Position numbers and translations under genes: made by a program. Below are positions 46,591 through 58,281 of a stretch of 64,000 nucleotides of DNA, piece by piece (the stretch's first letter is position 1; every line of letters starts with the position of its first letter). Under the pieces are notes generated by a model. It was not told the DNA's origin. It made no database searches and was given only the letters and a program-made list of their open reading frames with translations. Source of the DNA: Chalara sp. BL73 (lineage: Eukaryota; Ascomycota; Leotiomycetes; Helotiales); the NCBI GenBank assembly GCA_918026815.1, contig CAKJVC010000033.1, positions 124,001-188,000 of the forward strand, given 5' to 3'.

Positions 46591-47786
46591 ATGTCGGAAG
46601 ATGAGAGGTACCGGACTTCGACCCAATTCCGTGCTTGGTCTTTCACGCCAGCCTCTCTACTTGCTCAACGCATTCAAACAAACGAGAATGCTGCACTCCG
46701 GGTCCGCGCCGCTGTACAACGCATTCGAGAAGCACGAGCTCGTTCTACCGATTCCCACGATGCCGAGAAAGAGGCGGCAAATGTCACAATACCGGACGGA
46801 GAGATAGACTGCTTAACAGTTGAAGAAGAGCTAAAGCTGGTAACATTCTATTGCAGGCAGGCTCTTGAATTGGGAGATTTTTTAAAGGTCGCTACCGATG
46901 TCAAGGTAATACATAAATTTTCTTTTCTTCTTAAGGTCTTCCATTTGCCGTGTTCGTTTGACTGATATGTATATAGGCCACAGCCGTTCAATATATAAAA
47001 CGCTTTTATATCAGCAACTCTGTCATGACTTACAACCCCGCAGACGTCCTCAAAACCGCGCTATTCTTCTCAACCAAGACCGAGAACCACTATATTTCTA
47101 TTGCCGATTTTGCAAAAAGGCTACCAAACACAAAAGAAGCTGACGTTCTAGCACTTGAATTTCTCTTAACGCAGGGTCTTCGCTTCATGTTCGACATTCG
47201 ACATCCTTTCCGGGCATTAGAAGGAGCGGTTATGGAAATGCTAGCCGTGGCAAAGCGTGAATTTCCTTTCCTACCAGGGGGAGCTAGGCCAGTTGCAAAA
47301 CCTGACAGATTGGAGCAGAGGGTCATGGAAGCACACGGGAAAGCAAGGGAATACCTCAAGATATCCGCCTTGCTCACGGATGTCTATTTTCACTTCACGC
47401 CTTCCCAGATCATGATGGCATCTCTTCTGATCGTAGACTCCAAGCTCCTTGAATGGTATATTGACTCGAAACTCCCTTCAACTATGGATCAAGGGTCGAT
47501 GAGAATGAAAGTATTGAGCACAATTGGCCAATGCGCGGATTTACTGAAGTCTGTAAATCCGTTTCGGTCTAAGGACGAAGCAGACTCAGAAAGGAAGCAT
47601 ATCAAGCCATTAGGAAAGAAGTTAAACAAATGTCGAAATCCCGAGAAAATGGATATCCAAGGATTACAGCGTGCTAAGAGAGAAGGTGAAGATGGTTTGG
47701 ATGAGAAAGTCATCAAGAAGAGAAAGTTGGAACGGGAGCAGAGTGCCAAGGAAGGCGAGGATCTATTTGGGCCAAAACTCAAGTGA
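46591..47786 (+). CDS. CCL1: Cyclin H homologue Ccl1 (TFIIH/CAK)
   Basis: Two exons, 46591..46905 and 46977..47786, giving 374 aa. One 71 bp intron, phase 0, joins TDVK to ATAVQYIKRFYISNSVM, the conserved first cyclin-box helix pattern. The N-terminus (MSEDERYRTSTQFRAWSFTP) is the standard cyclin H opening. The cyclin box covers about 70-200 (ADVLKTALFFSTKTENHYIS; LEFLLTQGLRFMFDIRHPFR), with the second fold to about 290 (FHFTPSQIMMASLLIVDSKL). The C-terminus is basic and disordered. Cyclin H binds CDK7/Kin28 and Mat1/Tfb3 as the kinase module of TFIIH that phosphorylates the RNA polymerase II CTD. Confidence 0.94.
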
Positions 47787-48819
47787 TGTGTAGGTTGGGA
47801 TGGGAAAGTCAATTTAGCATGGCGTCTGGGAACTTTGCATATATAGCGGCGTTATCCAATTAATATGACGTTGCTTCAAGCGAGCAATTGCTCTTGTTTG
47901 TTCATGAAGGTATTCCTCGCGCCTCTATCTCCATATTCAATCTACCCTCCTGCTTGCGTAAGTAATTACAAAAATGGGGCAGATGCGGTTTGAAAAACCC
48001 GGAGTGCATAGGAACTGCCCCTCGGCGCAGAATGCACAGCCAAGAGGTTGTTGCAGTATTCTCGATCTTGTCTTACCAACAATATACCGTAGTAATACGA
48101 GTATTTGCCGAAGTTATGTGGGATGTTGAAGTCGACGCCTGCCACGTAGAACCAAAGTCGCCAGTTGTGAATGTAACAATTGAGAGTCCATATAATTCCC
48201 TTTCTTCTAATAGTCCTAAGACAAATGTATGCTTAGCTCTCACATATTCGACTATATTGATATCACTCTGATAAGGCGGTTCCTGCCCCTTCAGTTGAAA
48301 AAGTCCCAGAACTTTAACCCTTCAGGATACGTACCTACTTTTCAGCAATTCTTTGAGCAACATGTCCGTACAAGGTAATAACCACTCGAGCCAGAACTTT
48401 GATTAGATTGCGACACAGCTGGGCAGCCTCTCCTTCTACCATTGCAACCTTGATATTCACCTCTCGATAAAATACAAGGACGGGTTGGTGACCATACAAA
48501 ACGGGTGGAAAGCCACACTTCAAACATCCGCACTTCGCCATCTTAACGAACCCAAGCATTCTCCCAAGCAACCATTTCTAATAAGAGCCATTAATACCTA
48601 CCAAGCTGAAGATACCTCGTCCTTCGTCACTTCATTGACAACTGGGACGAGACAGACGGTTATACACGCACATGGCTTACCTAGATGCACCTCTCCAATA
48701 CCGATATTTTAGTTGAGCACTAATACCACCATCTTAAAGCACACTTAGGCTCAGCTTTTCCAAAACTTCAAGGCACAACGAGACAATCATACGCTAACCA
48801 ATCCCCTCGAGACAGCAAG
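47787..48819. other. Intergenic upstream of BTB-like gene
   Basis: About 1 kb. A 78-codon minus-strand frame at 48335..48571 contains a CGCLKCG motif but has no family I recognise. The CT-rich end near 48720-48815 is probably the promoter and leader of the next gene. Confidence 0.4.
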
Positions 48820-51800
48820 ATGGCAGCGCCTCGAACTCCGAAGTCAACCATCAAACCTCCAATCACTCCGAAAACCAAGACTCCTGTCTCCTTAAAGACA
48901 CGTCAAGCACCAAAGACAGTCAGTGCAATTAAGACGCCATCCAGATCTGAGAGGTCTGGCTCCTATTACACACCTCAAATAGAGTATCGCATGAGAATCA
49001 CCAAGACTCCCGTGCCTGTTCCAAGATGCTTTAATTTTGGGACAGAGATTTCATCTAGTTCGAACTCTAATGACTTGAATTCTAAACCTAGTGATTCTCA
49101 ACCCATCAATCGTGCTGCAGTAGAAGGCAGTTTGGCGGATGATCAAAGCCCGATGGAAGCCATCGATCTCCCCCATGCCTCGAATATGTCAGCAGCGACT
49201 CCTCAGGCTGCTCACATAAGCAAGCTTTCAACACCTCCTACCAACCCTAAAGGTCTCCAAAGCCTTTTTGAGGTAGGGCCAACTCTTCAAACTCTTCTTG
49301 GCATCAACACAAGCGACCCTTCTACACCTACAACATTCCACAGTCGTCAACTTAGCTTGACTGAGGTGATGGATACCTGTCAGGATTTGTCCATTTTAGC
49401 AACTACTCCAAATAGCCCTCGATCTGTCCATGAGACCGCTGCTAGAAAGATATCTGCATCTGCAGACGAAGGCCAACTATCTACCAGTGAAGCACAGCCT
49501 GGTGAGGTCAACACTAACAATATAGCACCTGATCCGACAAGGCCGCAAGCTATAAGAGAAGCTCATCTGAGCAAGGTGTCTACAACAGTTGAGAATATCC
49601 AGGAATCTATACAGGAAATATCCTTCCCTTACCTACCGAATAAATCAACCAACAATCATAAAACGTCTCTCGCTGGTGGAGCTACTGCTATAGTCGATAA
49701 GCCTGAGTCTGGCCATGAAACTCAATTATTTACCAAAGATATTGATGTTGGTTCAGCCACAAATGAATCAAAGCCTGTATTCGATGCAATTTCAGGTAGC
49801 CCTGGAATTGGATCTAGCACGGTCAGAGCTTCTGTGACTCCTGATAAAGATTCAAGTATTGTTATGGACAAAACGCCTTTCTTAGAACCAACGATAACAT
49901 CTCAAAGCCCAAGGACTAAGGCATCCATCGAACCTGTTACACCTCAGCGAATTAGCCCCCCAGGCTCTGTCATAGGCTCTCTATCATCTATCGATCTCCT
50001 AGACCCAAACGAGAATTGTTTTCAACCAGCAGAACAGCTCAATTCTCCAACCGCGAGGGCGACTTGTAGCAAACAAAGAAAGGAAATTCACGAGAGCGTA
50101 GATCTAGAAGTAGTAGAAACGGTAGAAGGAACACAGAAGAAGTCGCCCGCAGCTCAACTTGGTGGGTCGTACTTCTCATACCCTTTAAGCAAACTGTAGA
50201 TTGTGTGATAGACATTTTTCATAGGATTATGCACTAACAATTCATTGGCAGTAGTCATTCCAAAATCACTTCAGAACATTCTCCCTATGGAAAACGTGAG
50301 CCTAGGCACCAAGAAGAAACCTAATACGCGAGCGTCAAGCTTCAACAGTGAGAGAGATAATGAAATCCAGGTAGTTTCGTCAACCAAACGTGGCAGGAAA
50401 ACACAAGAACAAAGAATTGATGATAGTACCTTTGGAAATGAACGCAAGCCGTTGAAGAAACGAGGCAGGCACATCTCAGCGCTCAATCTTCAAGTTGGTG
50501 ACTCCGAGTATGAAGACGCACCACCCAAGAAACGTGGTACGCAAACTATCAAGAACAAAAGAGAGACAGCAAATCTTAAATCTTCCACTCAGCAAATCAA
50601 GCCTCGAGCTGGAAGACGTACTAACAGTAGGATTCTTCATTTTAATATATTAGCCGGCTACTAATCATATTTAGGCCGGCCCCAGGCAAACAAACCCTCA
50701 ACAGCTGCTACAATATCTGGTAGCCTGCAGGTTGTCATTGATCTTGAGAAAGACAATTATAGACCCATCAAAAAGGGCCCCGAATCCAGTGTAGTAACTA
50801 AAAAGTCGACTCGCAGAACGGGTGGCTTTCCTCGCTTCAATGAAGGCGCCGTCTATATTTGTCTTACACAATCTCATCGTAAATATACTTATATCCTAGA
50901 GTTAGAAGTCCTCTCACAGCTATCGCCATGGTTTGCACATACAATTGAGAATCCGGTCGAAGAAGCTGATGACATATTGGCGGCCCATTCCCGTAAAGAG
51001 ACGGCCCTCGATGTACGATACGAGCTAGTGTATAGCGAAGAGGCTCAATTCTGGATTTTGGGTCGTACGGTATGTGCCTTTCTTTCTTTCAGCGATTCAA
51101 TGAGTCCACCTCTCTACTGGTTGTGAATAGCTGACCTAATTACTTCCTCATAGTCGTTTACTGAGCCACTATCTAACGGTGTAGCCGAGCAAAAACAACG
51201 AAACCCAATGCCCTCGCCTTTCTTCTACTCTCACAATGCAGAGCATAGATTGTGTAAACTTTCTCACATAGTTTTCATCGTCGATCCTGAATCATATCTT
51301 AGTCGACGGTCTAAACCCATCCTTAATTCATCGTCCCAGATCAAGGTAGATGACTATATCATGACAGAAAGCAGCGAAGTCCCTCAGAACGCTAATCTCG
51401 TCAAGGATGAAAAAGGAGCTATTTTTTTAAAGAAGGAAGTATGCATTTCCTCTCCCAAGGAACAGATACCTATGTTTTGCTCTAAAGTAAGAATTACAGA
51501 ATAGTTTCATTATTCTAACATATCAATAGGCGCCAGTACGTGGGATTAGAATCAAAATTGAAGATGAGAATTCTTCCCAAGCTTCAGGGTATCCTCTAGA
51601 CGTACCGCTTAGTAGCTCTGGCCCAAGAGCATTTGAGCAAGAGAGCATAAATGAGAAACAGGATGACCGAGTTGCTGCTGGACGAGTGGAGTGTCTCCTT
51701 CGAAAGACTAGTGCAGGTGTTCCAGTCGAGATTTGCGAAGCATACAACAATCTGTTTCTGATGTTCCACAACATGGATCCGAAACTCGACATGGAGTCCA

Positions 51801-52570
51801 TCGACATTGCTCTTCGCCAGGCCCAACTATTAACCAAAGCCGCGTATGCGCTTGATTGCCTAGGGCTTGTCCTTGGACCTGTTACAGAGCACCTTTATAG
51901 CTTTGGACGGAAGATGTTTGAAGCTATCCTCATGGACCCTCCAGTTTGGCTTAGTTTCTCCATGTTACTGGGTTCTGCTCTTATCTTCAAAGAAGCCATC
52001 ATTCATATGGTTGGACAGTATCCCAATTGGCCATGGACATCAGTTAAGGAAACTGATCTCTGTGAGGAAGTTCGCGAACTCATCAGAAAAAAGGCCGACC
52101 ATCTCGCGTATATAAAGAGAAGAGTTGATACCGCCCTTTCAGGTAATACAATTGCCATTGACGGACAACAGATTAACATTACCTCCTTGTCTTCGTTGAA
52201 CTTCAACACTTGGGTGGTTGTGACATACTGGCGAGACTGGCTCAACCAATCCCTGTCTCGGGCGAACGACTCTCGGAGAGACAGCACCCCTGATCGTGGA
52301 ACTTATCGACTATTGGCTAAGGGAGGATATGCCTACTTGAAGCTTCCTTTGGTGTTTGAGGCGTTGAGTTCGTGCTTGCCCAATAGTTCTCTAAACAAGC
52401 GAGAAGTAGCCCTTGACCTCATGCTTCTAAAAAACTATGCAGCGGAGCAGGTGCAGCCACTGTGCGTCAACAATAGTGTGCTAAGTATTGAAGAGAATGG
52501 AATTACATACTTCACCTGTACAGAAGTCGCGAACGATGAGCTGCCATGGAACAGATATGAGACTACTTGA
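48820..52570 (+). CDS. Large fungal protein with BTB-like domain and disordered N-terminus
   Basis: Five exons: 48820..50161, 50252..50626, 50675..51069, 51154..51486 and 51530..52570, giving 1161 aa with consistent phases. Introns are 90, 48, 84 and 43 bp. Residues 1-600 are Ser/Thr/Pro-rich and disordered, with many Lys/Arg-Thr-Pro sites (SAIKTPSRSER; ITKTPVPVPR) that could be CDK sites, and KKRGR-type basic clusters suggesting a nuclear protein. A BTB-like module begins near 620 (GAVYICLTQSHRKYTYILEL; LSPWFAHTIE; LVYSEEAQFWILGRTSF). The C-terminal helical region includes YNNLFLMFHNMDPKLDMESI, DPPVWLSFSMLLGSALIFKE and NTWVVVTYWRDWLNQSLSRA. This combination is a fungal-specific uncharacterised family as far as I recall. 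Function unknown. Confidence 0.8.
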
Positions 52571-53481
52571 TCTTATTCACGGCAGGTTCTTGACCTTGGG
52601 GCTCCCTGATCGGCACTGGCACATCGACACTGGCATGTCAATTGAAAGGCATACATTTACGAGCCATCTCACCAAGCACTTTTAACTGGTGGGTCTTTCT
52701 TCTTTACAAAACATATCTTGATGGGAGTTTCATGGGTCGCACTATCACTCAATACGCCCCATTCTTCGTATATTTTCTACTAGCGTGCACCGCATTATTT
52801 AAGGAACAGAGGCTAGTAAATTGCGCCTCAGGTCTGTTCTTTGGGTGCGATCTGCAGTATTTCATGCTTTCTAGGTCCTTGCAATTCAAAACTATATTCA
52901 AAAGCACTAATTTCATGACATAACTTTCGAGACACAAGATTCTTGAACTAAAGTGGCGACTACACATAGCATGAAGACGAAGGCATTCGGTTCGTGCTTG
53001 CCCAAAATTGCCGTGCTCCCCTTTCCTTTCCAACAGCGGCACCGGACTGCCTCTTCAGCATCGAACTATCATCACAATAACGACAGCACGCCTCTAAGTT
53101 TGCTGAAGTTACAAATCTCATTGATATTTAACTTTCTGTGGGGTCGTACGCCGCAAAAAGAAAGCTGTAGACGCACAAGGAATACCAGTTGCCTCAGCCA
53201 GCATGGCGGCCCGGCTATCTTACCCACTCATCGGTGTGTCCAGTGTTACCGCTGCACTATGCAGAACTCAGGGGCTTTAGCGAGCCGAAGAATAGATGAT
53301 CAATGTGACGACAAGTTGTCAATCTTTCATATTTATATCAAACGCTCAATTACTCTTATCCGCTAGCAATCTGCAACGCTTAAGGACGTATTTATCTTCA
53401 TATTCAAGCGCTGTATGGGCTTCATCCGTAATGGGAGTGTCTATTCTATCATAATGCATCGTACTCTCATGTCTCATATGA
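52571..53481. other. Convergent 3' intergenic region
   Basis: About 900 bp between the convergent stops of the BTB-like gene (+) and the Mug113-like gene (-). No supported feature. Confidence 0.5.
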
Positions 53482-54633
53482 TCATAACCTTATAGCAGTC
53501 TTCTCTCCCCAATCCACCCACCTCCGCACTACTTCGTCAACGGCTTTCACAGCATTTTTGCTCGCCTCAACCTCGAACCATTCCCTATGTTCCTTCCCAC
53601 AAGTAGCACACTTGCCACTATCTTGCGACCTCTGGCTAGCTAACTCAATATGTATTAGCCTCTCAACTTTATGCGCATTCGGTACTTTCCTCGGCGTCCT
53701 TGGTAGTTGGTTGATGCTTGTTGAAGATAGGCTGGGGTGGTAGGGATAGTAGCGTACGAGGGAGAGGTTGTATCCACATTGACGTGTCCATTGATTCAGG
53801 CGCCGTTGCACATTCTGAGCCCTGCCAATTTTGAGAAGAATAGTTTTCTTGTTCGAGTTTGGGGGGGTGGCTGCGAATGTGTTAAGCACATCGGAAGCTC
53901 GGCGGTGTCCATGCTGTGGTCGTGAGGGGGGTGCTAAAAGTGCCGGCGCAGCTTCTGATGGCGGTTCTACCGGGGCATCTTCCGAGGTCAGCCAGAACAT
54001 GTAAATATATCCCTCATCGTCGTATTGGGAAACTGGTTTGGCTAGCTCGGCGAGGAGGAGAGATGTTATTTGTGGTGAGAGGGTAGTTGGAATATAGGAG
54101 AGCAATTCACTGGTCTGAGAGGAAGGATCTCGTATTATTGGTGGTCGTGATGCTATTGGTCGTTGGGCGGGCGCCTTCGCTGGTCTTGGTGCTCGGGGTT
54201 TCTCATCTGCTTCTCCTATGCAGCATAGAATCTCGAGAGTGCTACGTGGTTTCCGCCGCTTCTGACGTGCTGGTGGTGGATGGCTTTGTGTTGGTGCAGG
54301 CTGTTTCTCTGACTCCCTCCTCCGCCTCTGCTTTCTCTGCTCAACCTCCAAGAGACCCAGCCGCTCCGTCAATGTGTCTATACTGGTCCGTTCTTTGATC
54401 GTAGACTTTTGTAGCCCTTGTGGTGAAGCAGCAACTGCTTGATCTTTATGCTGCCAACAAAACCCTAGGCTCGCCGCCTCGCTCGGTGTCGCGCCAGGCG
54501 AGGACTGAGGAGATTTGGAGATTGGTCTTCTGCAAGGACGTCCATTCGAGGTGAGACCACGACATGTGGCAGCTGGGTTCTTTGAGTCTGAGCGAGGCAG
54601 CAGTGATTCGGGAGTATGTGGTATGAAGGGCAT
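53482..54633 (-). CDS. T5orf172/DUF1766 (Mug113-like) protein
   Basis: Single exon, 383 aa, ATG at 54633. An N-terminal Cys/His motif CRGLTSNGRPCRR...FCWQH (about residues 24-62) looks like a small zinc site. A Ser/Pro/Arg-rich linker follows. The C-terminal GIY-YIG-like T5orf172 domain covers about 205-375: GYIYMFWLT, ILLKIGRAQNVQRRLNQWTR, NLSLVRYYPYHP, VPNAHKVERLIHIELA and CGKEHREWFEVEA. Fission yeast Mug113 (meiotically up-regulated) has this domain. The fold is related to GIY-YIG nucleases, but activity is unproven. Higher GC than its neighbours. Confidence 0.85.
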   Translation of the reverse strand: MPFIPHTPESLLPRSDSKNPAATCRGLTSNGRPCRRPISKSPQSSPGATPSEAASLGFCWQHKDQAVAASPQGLQKSTIKERTSIDTLTERLGLLEVEQRKQRRRRESEKQPAPTQSHPPPARQKRRKPRSTLEILCCIGEADEKPRAPRPAKAPAQRPIASRPPIIRDPSSQTSELLSYIPTTLSPQITSLLLAELAKPVSQYDDEGYIYMFWLTSEDAPVEPPSEAAPALLAPPSRPQHGHRRASDVLNTFAATPPNSNKKTILLKIGRAQNVQRRLNQWTRQCGYNLSLVRYYPYHPSLSSTSINQLPRTPRKVPNAHKVERLIHIELASQRSQDSGKCATCGKEHREWFEVEASKNAVKAVDEVVRRWVDWGEKTAIRL

Positions 54634-55141
54634 GCTGTGTTAGTTGGATAGCAAAAAGGATAGCAAAAGTCAGGATATACGATCATGCCCCCGAGAGGAG
54701 GCAATGACTGTTGGAAGGCAACCTCTCATCATGAATCACTGAAATCGTGTTGTCGATGAAGGGAGGCTGGGTGTGGCTGGGGGAACCCGACCCATTTTTG
54801 GTTTAGCGAGGGGCTCTCGTCCACATCTCTAACGAGATTTGCCTTGACTTTGCACAGCAAAAAAGGATGCATGATCAGATAAACAAGTTTATTTTCATTC
54901 GCATATACGAAGCTTGTACAAATATGCTCGTTTTAACAAGCACCTTTTGACTCGAACCCAACTTCTAATATCCGGCGTTAACTTTAGAGGGAAGGAAGAG
55001 AGCCATCTATCGGTTATAGTTTGTAATATTACTGCTAGGAAAACCATCAACAAATTTCAAGCATCAACCTAACATGGTATGAAATTGAACCCCAAAAAAT
55101 TGCAAAAACACAGGTATAATGATTGACTTTAACAATCTTTC
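54634..55141. other. Intergenic between Mug113-like gene and tRNA-Ala
   Basis: About 500 bp. The right end is downstream of the tRNA on its strand, and T-runs there may terminate RNA polymerase III. No gene seen. Confidence 0.5.
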
Positions 55142-55213
55142 TGGACTCGCGGGGAATCGAACCCCGGACCACTCCCATGCTAAGGGAGTATTATACCACT
55201 AAACCACAAGCCC
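55142..55213 (-). tRNA. tRNA-Ala(AGC)
   Basis: 72 nt, no intron. On the minus strand the acceptor stem is GGGCTTG paired with CGAGTCC, then discriminator A. The third pair is G-U, the alanine identity element. The anticodon stem CTCCC/GGGAG holds loop TTAGCAT with anticodon AGC. The T arm is CGGGG-TTCGATT-CCCCG and contains the B box (GGTTCGATTCC). The D arm contains the A box (TGGTTTAGTGG). A clean cloverleaf. Confidence 0.96.
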
Positions 55214-57370
55214 GATGCTTTTCTTATTAATGCGAAGTGCCTAATTTAATAGATGAATTGGATTTATTTGTTTGTTTGGCTTGTGCACAGGGGTAGTCTG
55301 AACCAATCGATTATGATAATCCCCACCTTGTTAGGCCGCGGACCTACTTCCCCACTAAGGCTGTATTATTTCCCAGAAACCACATTGCCTACCCTGAAAT
55401 AATAGAGATCACTGTTGCATTATACCATTATAACAAAGCCTACTTTAAATGTAGTCTTGCTCGCCCTTGCTGCAAGAAGTCCAATCTGATGGACTACCCT
55501 CTATTGTTGGTTGAAGTACTAGCAAATTTCATTACTTATCAAATTACCAGCCACATCATCTTGCGATATCCGGTAGTATCGGGTTATCAGACTAAGATAA
55601 TGGGTGAATGTTAGAAGGCTAGCCAAGATCTGGCTCAGTACTCCCTCTTTGGGCGTCCAAGCTATTTTTTTTACAGATTGACTTCAGACCTAAAAAGTGA
55701 CATCCGACCAAGAAATATTGCACTATCAGCAATGGCCTGGGATTGAGTTTCCTGGTGGAGCACGCTCCTCAGAACTTTATACATGGCGCATCTGACTTAA
55801 TATGTACGGGGCAAATATGCTATGTAGGTGATACAGGGCTTGGAAAGTTATATCAATAACTCCAAAGCCACGATCTTCACTCAATGGCTTGAAAAGGACA
55901 TGTAATGGATATATAATTTCAACCCAAGAACATATCTAGCGGAAATTTCTAGAGAAGTCGATATTGAGCGTCAAGCCGGCACCTAGGCATGTCCCGAGTC
56001 CGCCTGGAAAGATTTATATTGACAGGTTATTCCTCGCTCAAGGAAACAAAGACTTGGGTACATCGGGATTCGTTCAAAGCGAGGGTATGAGGGCCCTTCA
56101 AGCGACCTCAACCACCACTAAAAGCGCCTGTTTAAACAATCATGTTCCAATTGCCATCGAAGAAAATGGCCGGTCATGTTTTCGCCTGCAACAACTAGGC
56201 TATGAGACCTTATCGTTTAGTTCCCTGGCACTGATATTCTGGCCAACCGTAATAGAGAACCGAAAGGTAGAGTCATAAACGATTCGAGTGAAAATACTAC
56301 TATTGAGCGGCCCGGAACCTTTATTGCAAGCGCTAGTCCTAGACGTGCAAGAAACCTGGCAAGTTTGGAATGCCGAATATCATGAAGTGGTACTCAGACT
56401 TCATCTTCACGACCTTCAAGTGCTGACTGGAGCTTCAAAGAGCCGGATATACTGGATATCAACTGTATATACATGGCATGGAGAGTGGACTGTCAAAGCA
56501 AAAGTGACCAAAGGGTAATTCTCAGACTGTCGACTACCGCTTCATACTATTTAGAGCAAGACTTCTCGAAAACAAAACTCTTGATTGTAGTACGTCAAGT
56601 GGCATTGCAATTCCAACATTTATTTGTCAGGTGGTATCGTCAATGACTTGGGGCCAATTTCCAAACAAAAGGAATAAATAAAAAAAAGGATGAAGTGAGA
56701 AGATGTTGATGCGAGAATGCTGCTATAAATAAACATGTTCAGCCAGAAAAGCTTAACAGATCTAGATGTGGATGTTTTCGATTATCAATGTGGTTCCAGC
56801 GTGGAAAATCCCCATCATGTGAAATCTTGGCTCGCATCAGCCGCTGAGATGCTTCGCCTCACGCCGAGCTCTCGCGGCAACCACCAACCAACTAGACTGA
56901 CGAGCACAGCCTTCACAGCCTTGTGGGGTGTAAGCTTCAGAGCATTGATCTGACGTCGACCATGATGGCCGCTACGCGGAATCTTTGGGTGAACCGACAG
57001 CGCCTCGTCCCCGCAGCAATTGGGATAGGCAAACCGGTTGCACATTTTGCCGCCAGGAGAACAACATGCTAGAAACATACGGTGTCAAGCTAGGGCAGTG
57101 GCAGAAGCTCTACCCGAGCTGAAACGTACAGTTAGGGTCTCTCCCAGTCGTGGAGGGTACCATGCGCCAGAGAGCCTTGCCAATAGCATTGAATGAATGG
57201 TCTGACATGCAAGAGCTTAAGGTAAAATGAGGGGAAGCAAGTGTATATAAGTTGAGCTTGCCGCCCTTTGCTCTCTCTACCCACCTATATACCTACCTAC
57301 CTTAGTATACCTGACCACAAGCCAACCTACACCAACACCTGCCACTCCCATAACAACATACATATTCGAA
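55214..57370. other. 2.1 kb non-coding stretch
   Basis: No supported gene. Open frames on both strands near 56735-57078 overlap and show no family features. The final part, including a TATATAAG-like box at about 57244-57251 and C-rich leader repeats (CTACCTACCTACC), is probably the promoter of the LURP-one-like gene. Confidence 0.45.
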
Positions 57371-58024
57371 ATGGCTCAAGTCAACCTTCCACCTGTTCAG
57401 CCCCACCTAGGCATCAACGCAGCCTTCTGCGTCCCTCACCAAACGGTCCTGAAGATGCAAGAAAAAGTATGGTCCCTCTCCGGCGACACCTTCCACATCA
57501 CAGATCAAGCGGGCGTGGAAGTGGTACAATGCCGTGGAACCACCTTCAGCCTGTCGGATCGCAAGCAATTCCTCGACGCGCGGGGCCAGCCCCTGTTCGC
57601 CCTGCGGACCAAACTGCTGGCTCTGCACAAGACATATTATGGCGAGACGCAAGATGGAACTACATTATTTACCGTGAAAGCAAAGTTCTCTAGTATGTGC
57701 AAGATCCAGTTCGCCATTCAGAAAACTAGTAACTAACAGAAAGTAGTCGGTAAGGCCAAGATGAACGCAACATTCACGAATCTTGCGTCGGATAAAAAGG
57801 AAATCGAACTCTGCATTCGTGGAGATTGGTTTGACAAGTCGGCACAAATCACGATTGGCGAGGGTGGGCCAGTCGTAGCATCCATTAACCGCTCGATCCT
57901 GACCGCAGGCCAAATCTTTGGCGGACAGCAGACATACTACGTGACTGTGGCACCTGGCGTGGATCTGTCCTTGATGGCCGCGCTGTGTGTCTGTTTGGAT
58001 GAGAAAGAAAACGAAAAGAAGTGA
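57371..58024 (+). CDS. LURP-one-related (tubby-like fold) protein
   Basis: Two exons, 57371..57692 and 57744..58024, giving 200 aa. The intron has donor GTATGT and two usable acceptors (AAG at 57743 or TAG at 57746), differing by one residue. The beta-rich sequence follows the LURP-one/DUF567 pattern: VLKMQEKVWSLSGDTFHITD, FSLSDRKQFLDARGQPLFAL, LLALHKTYYGE, then in exon 2 KAKMNATFTN and IELCIRGDWFDKSAQITI, ending VTVAPGVDLSLMAALCVCLD. Family folds resemble tubby/phospholipid scramblase. Function in fungi unknown. A TATA-like box and pyrimidine-rich leader suggest regulated or high expression. Confidence 0.85.
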
Positions 58025-58218
58025 GGTAGATGTAGGATTGGTTGGCGCCTGGGAACTGGGGATTCGGATATGGAGCGATGGTAATATATTATGTCTATCT
58101 ATACCCTTACGTACACCTGAAATTTATGAAAGCCTTGGGCTCATGAAGCACGCCTCTTTCTCAGTGCAATGCCGGCTATGCTAGAAAGCAAATAGGTATC
58201 ATACTCCATTCTTTAGCG

Positions 58219-58230
58219 CCCCCCCCCCCC
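58219..58230. repeat. Poly-C tract
   Basis: Twelve consecutive C between the convergent LURP-one-like and SWI5 genes. Confidence 0.9.
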
Positions 58231-58281
58231 AAAACTCCTCTCCAAGCAAAGCAAGATATATGCCACAAGAACGCCTGATCA

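Noticed and set aside
48335..48571. Minus-strand 78-codon frame with CGCLKCG
   Set aside because: Only one Cys pair, no second zinc half-site, and it lies in the likely promoter of the BTB-like gene.
56735..57078. Overlapping open frames on both strands near 57 kb
   Set aside because: Neither has recognisable family features, and overlap on both strands suggests chance openness in GC-richer DNA.
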